A stretch of DNA of 5,201 bases from Rhodospirillales bacterium (GTDB lineage Bacteria; Pseudomonadota; Alphaproteobacteria; MPNO01; UBA2964). The first letter of the stretch is position 1; every line of letters starts with the position of its first letter. Of this stretch, positions 1 through 5,201 are shown piece by piece. The stretch is taken from positions 1-5,201 of the forward strand of contig PBWY01000090.1 in the NCBI GenBank assembly GCA_002727395.1, written 5' to 3'. A program made the position numbers and the translations under genes. Under the pieces are notes generated by a model. It saw only the letters and a list, made by a program, of their open reading frames with translations. It had not been told where the DNA came from and ran no database searches.

Positions 1-381
1 GGTAACTCCAACCATTTGTCCGGACTTTAAAGTCCGTAATATTGCTCTGACAGTTCTAGCTCCACCATTGGAAGTTGAGCCCGTAATTGAACCGAAACCT
101 AAAAATTTAATTGTCCGAGATATTAGCGCACCGTCTCTATGCCTTGAAATAACCATTTTTAAATCTTGTTGATATGGCCAAGCAAGGGACATCATAAGTA
201 GCCTTCCATGCCAGAAAGCTACCAAAAACGGTTTTCCTTTATTTAATAGTTCAAGTGGAATTTCTGAGCCGTCCACTCGCCACCGTCCAGTCAGTTTAAT
301 GAGACGAATATAGTTTGCTGCTAACCAAGCGACTATGAGTTTGGAACCATTTTTTTTTAGAAGATTTTTTAAAACGGCCAT
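1..381 (-). CDS. DUF374 / lysophospholipid acyltransferase-like protein, N-terminal 127 residues (runs off window)
   Basis: Reading leftwards from an ATG at 381, an open frame of 127 codons reaches base 1 without a stop, so the C-terminal part is missing. The N-terminus is basic and then hydrophobic (about residues 14-30), compatible with a membrane anchor. Next come FWHGR (56-60), SRHRDG (79-84) and the glycine/serine-rich ITGSTSNGGAR (99-109), ending at VGVT, where family members continue into a PDGPRGP-type motif. This order is the pattern I know from DUF374 proteins, which are related to the PlsC/LPLAT acyltransferases of lipid and lipid A metabolism; the exact substrate is not established. 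The gene starts three bases after the msbA stop (TAG-AAA-ATG on the coding strand) with no visible Shine-Dalgarno sequence, so translation is probably coupled to msbA. Nine consecutive A's cross codons 8-11. The family call is fairly secure; an acyl-transfer role beside MsbA is inference. Confidence 0.85.
   Translation of the reverse strand, partial: MAVLKNLLKKNGSKLIVAWLAANYIRLIKLTGRWRVDGSEIPLELLNKGKPFLVAFWHGRLLMMSLAWPYQQDLKMVISRHRDGALISRTIKFLGFGSITGSTSNGGARTVRAILRTLKSGQMVGVT
21..36. repeat. 16-base perfect palindrome inside the acyltransferase gene
   Basis: CGGACTTT is followed directly by its reverse complement AAAGTCCG with no spacer. It lies in the codons for about residues 116-121 (RTLKSG) of the DUF374 protein. 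A spacer-free palindrome is a better shape for a dimeric protein site than for an RNA hairpin, but its position deep inside a gene argues for chance. Confidence 0.5.
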
Positions 382-384
382 TTT

Positions 385-2199
385 CTAGTCATTGATTGCA
401 TTAGAATGGACTTCTTCAGCTTGTCCGGCAAACTGGACGTTGTAAAGTTTTTCATAAGAACCCTTTTTGGCAATTAGCTCGTCGTGGGTGCCCTTTTCAA
501 CAATTTTCCCAGACTCCATCACAAAGATTATATCCGCGGAAATGACCGTGGACAAACGGTGAGCTATGATTATCGTTGTTCGATTCTTGGTCAACTTATC
601 TAGAGCAGACTGAACTTGTCTTTCCGTTTTGCTGTCTAACGCTGATGTTGCTTCATCTAATAACAATATTGGTGCGTCCTTCAGCATGGCACGTGCGATT
701 GCTATTCTTTGTCTTTGTCCGCCTGATAGTTTTAACCCACGCCCTCCAACATGAGTTTCATAACCGTCGGCCAGTAAAGAAATAAAATCATGGGCTTCGG
801 CTGCTTTAGCAGCAGCCATAATTTCATGCTGTTTTGCATCCAGTTTTCCATAGGAAATATTACTTTGGATTGTGTCATCAAACAAAGTTAGGTCTTGTGA
901 TACGAGCGCAATCTTGCTTCTTAAAGAGGAAACAGTTACATCTTTTATATTTCGACCGTCGACTAAGATTTCTCCCTCTTCACAATCATAAAATCGAGGA
1001 ATTAGGTTAAGAATCGTTGATTTACCGGCTCCGGATGGCCCCACAAGTGCTACCGTGGTGCCGGCTTCAATATTAAGATTTATATTAGAAAGCGCTAAGC
1101 GATTTGGCTCATAGCTGAATGTGACATTTCGAAATGTGACGTTTCCTCTCACATCGTCAAGTTTATTTGCCTTTGGCTTATTTTGTATCTCTGGTTCTGA
1201 GTCAATAAGTAAAAATATACGCTGAGCTGCTGCTAGGCCTTCCTGCAAATTTGCATTCATATTAGCGAGGTTCTTCATTGCGGGATAAGCTAGTAAAAGT
1301 GCAGAAATAAAAGACGCGAAAGTCCCAGGTGTGGTTGCCCCTTGTATAACCTGACTTCCGCCATAAAAAATAATAATCGCAACGGCGATGCCACCTAAAG
1401 ATTCCATAATTGGGTGTGTTGCTGATCTTACCCTTGCTGCTTTTTGGACAAGCTTAAAAATTATATTTATTAATTTGGTTGCGCGATTAATTTCATATTT
1501 TTCCATACCGTAAGCACGAACATGTCTAGCTCCACGGAATGTTTCATCGAGAAGAGTAGTGAGTTCTCCCATCTGGATTTGAGTATTATCAGACACTTTA
1601 CGCATCCGTTGGCCTATTCTGACAATCGGGTAAACTGCAGTGGGAAATACAAAGAATGCGATTAATGCCAGGGTCCAATCATGATAAAAAAGTAGTCCTA
1701 TTAAAAAAATTAGCGTCAAAGTATCTTTGGCTATTCCAACCAAAACGTTTGAAACGGCGGACCGAAGCATATTCGCGTCATTATTGAAACGAGAAATTAG
1801 ATTTCCAGTTGAAGTTTTTTGGAAGTAAGATATATCTGCCCACATCAGATGTGAGAACATTGTTTGTTGAATGGTTGCAACTATGCGTTGACCTATGTGG
1901 CTCATGAGAACAGCCTGTCCATAAGTGGAGAGTCCCTTGATTACTGCAATTGCAAATATAGCGATTGGAATTATCAATAACATATTCTCATCGCGAAGAA
2001 TAAACACGTCATCGAATACTGGCTTCATGAGATAAGCATTTGTGGCGGTGGTTGCGGCTACGATGGCCATGCATAATACTGCCAAAATTAATCGACTACG
2101 ATGAGGGCGCAAATAATCGCGCACGAGTCTTCCCACAAGAAGAGATGTTTTTTCAGTGTTTAGCTTTGTTAATGTTATATTATGCTTAGGGTTTTTCAT
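385..2199 (-). CDS. msbA: Lipid A export ABC transporter, permease and ATPase in one chain (MsbA)
   Basis: This is a 604-residue half-transporter that would work as a homodimer in the inner membrane, flipping lipid A-core from the cytoplasmic to the periplasmic leaflet at the cost of ATP. The N-terminal half is a type I exporter domain with hydrophobic segments near residues 36-57, 73-95, 155-172, 174-192, 265-285 and 293-312. The C-terminal half is a complete nucleotide-binding domain: Walker A GPSGAGKST (387-395), Q-loop glutamine 435, signature LSGGQ (491-495), Walker B ILLLDE (511-516) with catalytic Glu516, D-loop SALD (519-522) and switch His547. No key residue is missing. E. coli MsbA is 582 residues; the excess is mainly a polar N-terminus before the conserved RDYLRPH (27-33). 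In-frame stops lie shortly upstream of the ATG and no other start fits, although no clear Shine-Dalgarno sequence is seen. The tightly linked DUF374 gene downstream supports the lipid A assignment over a general drug exporter, which remains the alternative. Confidence 0.93.
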   Translation of the reverse strand: MKNPKHNITLTKLNTEKTSLLVGRLVRDYLRPHRSRLILAVLCMAIVAATTATNAYLMKPVFDDVFILRDENMLLIIPIAIFAIAVIKGLSTYGQAVLMSHIGQRIVATIQQTMFSHLMWADISYFQKTSTGNLISRFNNDANMLRSAVSNVLVGIAKDTLTLIFLIGLLFYHDWTLALIAFFVFPTAVYPIVRIGQRMRKVSDNTQIQMGELTTLLDETFRGARHVRAYGMEKYEINRATKLINIIFKLVQKAARVRSATHPIMESLGGIAVAIIIFYGGSQVIQGATTPGTFASFISALLLAYPAMKNLANMNANLQEGLAAAQRIFLLIDSEPEIQNKPKANKLDDVRGNVTFRNVTFSYEPNRLALSNINLNIEAGTTVALVGPSGAGKSTILNLIPRFYDCEEGEILVDGRNIKDVTVSSLRSKIALVSQDLTLFDDTIQSNISYGKLDAKQHEIMAAAKAAEAHDFISLLADGYETHVGGRGLKLSGGQRQRIAIARAMLKDAPILLLDEATSALDSKTERQVQSALDKLTKNRTTIIIAHRLSTVISADIIFVMESGKIVEKGTHDELIAKKGSYEKLYNVQFAGQAEEVHSNAIND

Positions 2200-2278
2200 A
2201 CGGTCACAATATTATCATGAGCTGAAAATCCCTACAAATAATTGCATATGTCTAATTTGATTTGGGAGTAATCATCAA
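2200..2278 (-). other. AT-rich spacer between pmbA and msbA
   Basis: These 79 bases are the longest gap inside the cluster. No open frame of note and no GC-rich hairpin followed by a T-run is visible, so there is no sign that transcription stops after pmbA. The only dyad, CAAAT (2235-2239) against ATTTG (2255-2259), is short and AT-only. The gap is long enough to hold an internal promoter for msbA, but the match described separately is weak. Confidence 0.6.
2209..2237 (-). promoter_or_regulatory. Weak candidate internal promoter for msbA
   Basis: On the coding strand TTGTAG (2237-2232) is followed after 17 bases by TAATAT (2214-2209), and the latter is preceded by TGA, giving an extended -10 pattern (TG-N-hexamer). 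The -35 hexamer matches the sigma-70 consensus at only three of six positions and the -10 at four of six. A start at the usual distance would fall almost on the msbA ATG, leaving no room for a leader. AT-rich spacers give such matches easily, so this is only a candidate. Confidence 0.18.
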
Positions 2279-3622
2279 TCAGAGTCCGGCGACAGTCATT
2301 CCGTCCACTCTAATGGTTGGGGCATCTGTTCCATACCGGAATTCAAGATCATTTGCGGGCACTAGGTTATTGAACATTTCATTGAGATTTCCGGCAATAG
2401 TCATTTCGCTGACTGGGGCCCTTATTTCCCCGTTTTCAATCCAAAACCCGCTTGCACCTCGGCTGTAATCCCCCGTAACACCGTTAACACCCATACCAAT
2501 TAATTCATTCACTAGAAATCCTTCCTTTATATCTGAAATTAATTCCAGCACTGAAACGTCTCCCGCCTCCATGTATACGTTTGTAGAAGAAGGACTTGGA
2601 GGGCCTCCGGTTCCCCTTGAGGCATTGCCAGTTGTATTGAGGCCTAGTTGACGTGCTGAAGAAAGGTCGAGTAGCCAGGTAGTAAGTTTACCATTTCTTA
2701 TGATTTCTTTCGGGCTGGTTGCTATGCCTTCACCATCAAATGGTTTTGAATTGAGGCCTCTTCTTCGATGAGGGTCATCATGGATAATAATATTTTTATT
2801 AAAAATCTGTTTACCTAATTTTTCTTTAAGAAAAGAGGTGCCACGCGCTATGCCAGCGCCATTTATTGCTCCCGTTAAGTGACGCAAAAGGCTTGCGGAC
2901 ACTCGCCAATCATAGATGACTGGTATATCTGATGTTTTTTTCTTTTGGGGATTAAGGCGCGCTACAGCTCTTTCTCCAGCGCAGATTCCTACCTCACTTG
3001 CAGATCTCAAATCCTCCCCATAAACAGCAGTTGCAAAATCATAATCGCGTTCCATTTCAGTTCCCTTCCCGGCAAGAACCGAAACTGAAAGACTTTGACT
3101 TGTAACACCATATTGTTGAGAAAATCCATTTGTTGCTGCAATTCCGATTTGGGCCTTACTGTATCCAGCCTCTGCACCCTCAGAATTTGTTACACCTTTC
3201 ACTGAACGAGCGGCATCTTCTGCCTCAGATGCCATTTCAATGAGGTGCTGAGTTTCAGGTTCAACGGGGTCATAACTTTCCATTTCTGGGAACTCTCTGA
3301 CGATTTGCTCGGGTTCTGCAATTCCACACCATGGATCTTCTGGAGCTGCTTTAGCCATAGCAATCGCTCGTTCTACTATTCCATTTAGCGATCCACCGGA
3401 GTGATCAGTAGAGGAAACAATCGCCTGTTTTTTTCCAATAAAAACTCGGAGACCTAAATCAGCAGATTCGGAGCGCTCTAATTTCTCCCTGGCTCCTAAC
3501 CTCTGAGAAACCTCAATCGAGGTCCCATCGAAAATCACTGCATCAGCGCTCTCCGCGCCTTTATTTTTTGCTAATTCCAAGAGATTTTGTAGTAGGTCAA
3601 GTTGGTTTTTTGTTTTAGTCAT
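2279..3622 (-). CDS. pmbA: TldD/PmbA family protein, PmbA-type (metalloprotease-related subunit)
   Basis: The 447-residue product is close to the 450 of E. coli PmbA (TldE). In E. coli, TldD and PmbA form a heteromeric cytoplasmic peptidase involved in microcin B17 maturation and CcdA turnover; TldD carries the zinc HExxxH motif and PmbA does not. No HExxxH is present here, which fits PmbA. Approximate domains: an N-terminal family domain (residues 20-90), a middle domain (115-220) and a C-terminal domain (230-446). Recognisable blocks are SKPFDGEGIAT (292-302), LGLNTTGNASRGTGGPPSPS (327-346), GDYSRGASGFWIENGEI (384-400) and the closing APTIRVDGMTVAG (434-446). A longer frame opens at 3700, but the ATG at 3622 is preferred: it has a good ribosome binding site, gives the family length, and removes 26 basic residues encoded inside ubiD. 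The start overlaps the ubiD stop by eight bases. No tldD is visible in the window. The partner and substrate here are unknown. Confidence 0.9.
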   Translation of the reverse strand: MTKTKNQLDLLQNLLELAKNKGAESADAVIFDGTSIEVSQRLGAREKLERSESADLGLRVFIGKKQAIVSSTDHSGGSLNGIVERAIAMAKAAPEDPWCGIAEPEQIVREFPEMESYDPVEPETQHLIEMASEAEDAARSVKGVTNSEGAEAGYSKAQIGIAATNGFSQQYGVTSQSLSVSVLAGKGTEMERDYDFATAVYGEDLRSASEVGICAGERAVARLNPQKKKTSDIPVIYDWRVSASLLRHLTGAINGAGIARGTSFLKEKLGKQIFNKNIIIHDDPHRRRGLNSKPFDGEGIATSPKEIIRNGKLTTWLLDLSSARQLGLNTTGNASRGTGGPPSPSSTNVYMEAGDVSVLELISDIKEGFLVNELIGMGVNGVTGDYSRGASGFWIENGEIRAPVSEMTIAGNLNEMFNNLVPANDLEFRYGTDAPTIRVDGMTVAGL

Positions 3623-5117
3623 TTCTTGTTTTCCTTTTCCAAACCGGGTTACCGGGGCCCGGTAAATTGTACTCTTGCCAATTACAGGTAACTTTTTCAA
3701 TGATATCTTCTACCATATGAATTTTTTGGCCCCATTGGCGGTTTGTTTCAGGAGGTATTTTAGTCGTAGCATCCATTCCAATTTTTGAACCGAGCCCAGA
3801 TTCCGGGGATGCGAAGTCAAGATAGTCAATGGGAGTATTATCAATAATTGTACAATCACGGGAAGGATCCACATTTGTTGAAATGGCCCACAAAACGTCT
3901 TGCCAGCTTCTAGCGTCGATGTCGTCATCCACCACAATGATAAATTTAGTATACATGAATTGACGTAAGTAGGACCAAATAGCCATCATTATCCTTTTCG
4001 CGTGACCGGGATATGATTTTTGGATTGATATAACTGCGACCCGATAAGAGCAGGCCTCGGGTGGTAACCAGAAATCCTTAATTTCTGGGAATTGTTTTGT
4101 TAAAATTGGTAAAAAGACGTCATTTAAAGCCTCGCCAAGTATCGAGGGTTCGTCGGGGGGGCGACCGGTGAAGGTAGATAGGTAAATTGGCTCACTTTTC
4201 ATCGTCATTGCGGTAACTGTAAATACTGGAAACTTTTCAATAGAATTATAATACCCAGTATGATCACCGTAAGGTCCCTCGAATTCGTAATCGGTACGGG
4301 AGACATAGCCCTCAAGAACAATTTCTGCATTAGCAGGAACTTTTAGAGGAACCGTTTTACAATTAACTAATTCTATTTTCTTTTCTCGGAGCAACCCTCC
4401 GAATTGGTATTCTGATAATGCTTCTGGAACAGGGGATACAGCCGCGATCATTGTGCCGGGGTCCGAACCTATTACTGCGGCGGCCGGAATGGCATTGCCG
4501 GTTGCATTAGAATGTGCTTCCGATCCTCCGCGATGACGAAGCCATCTCATTAAAGTAGAGTTTTTACTCGTGACTTGCATACGATAGATGCCAAGATTTG
4601 TTCCTGAATCTGACTCGGTCACGACCATAGGCCAGGTAATGAGAGGTGCGGGTTCACCGGGCCAGCATGTCTGTATCGGAAGTATTTCCAAGTCAATATC
4701 TTCTCCTGTAAGCACAACCTCTTGACAAGGTGCGTTGGAAATTATTTTTGGCTTCATGGCGAAGACGGATTTTATCATTGGAAACATTTTGATTGCTTCC
4801 TGCCAGCCCTCAGGTGGCTCCGGTTGTCTAAGATACGCTAGCTGTTCGCCTAATTGTCGAAGTTCTTTTTTTTGACGATTCATACCAACAGCCACTCGGT
4901 CAACGGTGCCGAATATGTTGACAAGGACTGGAATCCTGCTCGGGGTTCCATCTACCTTCAAAGGGTTTTCGAATAATACTGCAGGTCCACCCTCGGCCAA
5001 GAGTCGTGTTTGAATTTCTGTCATTTCCAGAACAGTTGATACTGGTTTTCTCACGCGCGTGAGTTGACCTAGCGCTTCAAGTTTAACGATAAAATCATTT
5101 AAATTGGCGTAAGCCAT
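3615..5117 (-). CDS. ubiD: 4-hydroxy-3-polyprenylbenzoate decarboxylase (UbiD), prenylated-FMN dependent
   Basis: UbiD removes the carboxyl group of 3-polyprenyl-4-hydroxybenzoate in ubiquinone synthesis, using prenylated FMN made by UbiX plus a divalent metal. The product has 500 residues, against 497 in E. coli. By comparison from memory with E. coli UbiD, metal-binding Asn174 and Glu236 are present, as are the cofactor-binding IYR (177-179), RWL (191-193) and RG (196-197), and the proton donor Asp285 in EGPYGDHTGYY (280-290). Further family blocks are TGRPPDEPS (317-325), the segment around LRQFMYTKF (384-392), VDDDIDARSW (396-405) and DNTPIDYLDFASP (426-438), then GLGSK (441-445). The start is supported by the conserved N-terminal NLNDFIVKLEALGQL and by an in-frame TAG nine bases before the ATG; the ribosome binding site is weak (GGA about 12 bases upstream). 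The last eight bases are shared with pmbA. No ubiX is in the window. Related UbiD decarboxylases act on other aromatic acids, but the overall match points to the ubiquinone enzyme. Confidence 0.95.
   Translation of the reverse strand: MAYANLNDFIVKLEALGQLTRVRKPVSTVLEMTEIQTRLLAEGGPAVLFENPLKVDGTPSRIPVLVNIFGTVDRVAVGMNRQKKELRQLGEQLAYLRQPEPPEGWQEAIKMFPMIKSVFAMKPKIISNAPCQEVVLTGEDIDLEILPIQTCWPGEPAPLITWPMVVTESDSGTNLGIYRMQVTSKNSTLMRWLRHRGGSEAHSNATGNAIPAAAVIGSDPGTMIAAVSPVPEALSEYQFGGLLREKKIELVNCKTVPLKVPANAEIVLEGYVSRTDYEFEGPYGDHTGYYNSIEKFPVFTVTAMTMKSEPIYLSTFTGRPPDEPSILGEALNDVFLPILTKQFPEIKDFWLPPEACSYRVAVISIQKSYPGHAKRIMMAIWSYLRQFMYTKFIIVVDDDIDARSWQDVLWAISTNVDPSRDCTIIDNTPIDYLDFASPESGLGSKIGMDATTKIPPETNRQWGQKIHMVEDIIEKVTCNWQEYNLPGPGNPVWKRKTRND
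3632..3636 (-). promoter_or_regulatory. Ribosome binding site that decides the pmbA start
   Basis: AAGGA on the coding strand, within a purine-rich run (GGAAAAGGAAAACAAGAA), lies nine bases before the ATG at 3622. It sits inside the last codons of ubiD. It is the clearest Shine-Dalgarno sequence among the minus-strand genes, and it favours 3622 over the upstream ATG at 3700. Confidence 0.7.
3649..3665. repeat. 17-base perfect GC-rich palindrome at the end of ubiD
   Basis: TTACCGGG and CCCGGTAA flank a single central G. As RNA from the coding strand it can fold into a seven-base-pair stem with a three-base loop, 12 bases before the pmbA ribosome binding site. It lies within the codons for the UbiD tail LPGPGNPV, and no T-run follows, so it does not look like a terminator. 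Proline and glycine codons (CCN, GGN) easily create such symmetry, so a function is uncertain. Confidence 0.55.
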
Positions 5118-5201
5118 AGCTAACTAGTATCCGTTGATTAGCGAAAATAAATTTATAAAGATGTTTAACACGTTGTTGGGGGGATATGGCAAATTTTGAT
5201 A
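5118..5201. other. Upstream region of ubiD, possibly a divergent intergenic region
   Basis: These bases are AT-rich in the middle (5144-5160) and G-rich near 5178-5183. TATAAA-like hexamers can be read on both strands (5152-5157 minus, 5154-5159 plus), but no well-placed -35 partner exists on either: TTGATT (5134-5139) is only 14 bases from the plus-strand hexamer. The ubiD promoter is probably here or just beyond the window edge; I cannot fix it. Minus-strand frames across this stretch encode no recognisable protein tail. Confidence 0.4.
5186..5201 (+). CDS. Possible first codons of a divergent gene (MANFD...), unidentified
   Basis: An ATG at 5186 opens a plus-strand frame reading M-A-N-F-D before the window ends. 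It is preceded by GGGGGGA (5178-5184), which could act as a ribosome binding site although the spacing is tight. GCA as second codon and the position facing away from ubiD would suit a real gene start. Five residues cannot identify a product, and the ATG may be chance. Confidence 0.25.

Noticed and set aside
576..785. Plus-strand open frame of 69 codons
   Set aside because: It lies wholly opposite the ATPase domain of msbA, has no recognisable content and is a shadow of that gene.
2235..2259. CAAAT...ATTTG dyad in the pmbA-msbA spacer as a terminator
   Set aside because: The arms are five AT-rich base pairs around a long unpaired middle, and no T-run follows; it would not stop transcription.
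2262..2468. Plus-strand open frame of 68 codons over the pmbA 3' end
   Set aside because: It is almost entirely antisense to conserved PmbA C-terminal coding sequence and has no recognisable motif.
3710..3937. Minus-strand open frame of 75 codons inside ubiD
   Set aside because: It is an alternative frame within the strongly conserved C-terminal region of ubiD, so it is a shadow.
4866..4873. Eight-base A run (coding strand) in ubiD as a slippage site
   Set aside because: It encodes glutamine and two lysines in a normal, intact frame within a core enzyme; the frame continues to full length and nothing suggests switching.
5124..5201. Minus-strand open frame entering from the right edge and ending at TAG 5126-5124
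   Set aside because: The 25 codons give a low-complexity hydrophobic string with no recognisable family end; in AT-rich intergenic DNA an open stretch of this length is expected by chance.

Overview
The window reads as a stretch of core chromosome from a Gram-negative proteobacterium, most likely an alphaproteobacterium with a fairly AT-rich genome. The grounds are a canonical ubiquinone-pathway UbiD, a lipid A-type MsbA exporter followed at once by a DUF374 acyltransferase-like gene, and a PmbA with a GTGGPPSPSSTN segment that I associate from memory with alphaproteobacterial PmbA proteins. No finer placement is possible from these bases.

Layout, all on the minus strand and read from right to left. 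An 84-base AT-rich upstream region (5118-5201) precedes ubiD (5117-3615). pmbA starts inside the ubiD stop region and runs 3622-2279. A 79-base spacer (2200-2278) follows, then msbA (2199-385). Three bases after the msbA stop, a DUF374 lysophospholipid acyltransferase-like gene begins at 381 and leaves the window at base 1 after 127 codons. At the far right edge a plus-strand ATG behind a G-rich stretch (5186) may be the first five codons of a divergent gene, but too little is visible to identify it.

The four genes probably form one transcription unit: ubiD and pmbA overlap, msbA and the acyltransferase gene are almost fused, and I see no convincing terminator between them. UbiD decarboxylates a ubiquinone precursor. 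PmbA is the likely non-catalytic partner of the TldD peptidase. MsbA flips lipid A-core across the inner membrane, and the DUF374 protein probably acts in the same envelope pathway. In related genomes such a gene is commonly followed by waaA and lpxK, so these are expected just beyond base 1. The grouping therefore looks like housekeeping for membrane lipids and quinones, with PmbA as a functionally separate passenger.

I found no mobile element, CRISPR array, RNA gene, toxin-antitoxin pair or defence system, and nothing that supports a new biological system. The items worth a second look are modest: two perfect palindromes inside coding sequence, a nine-base homopolymer at the start of the acyltransferase gene, a start-site choice for pmbA, and the possible divergent gene start.
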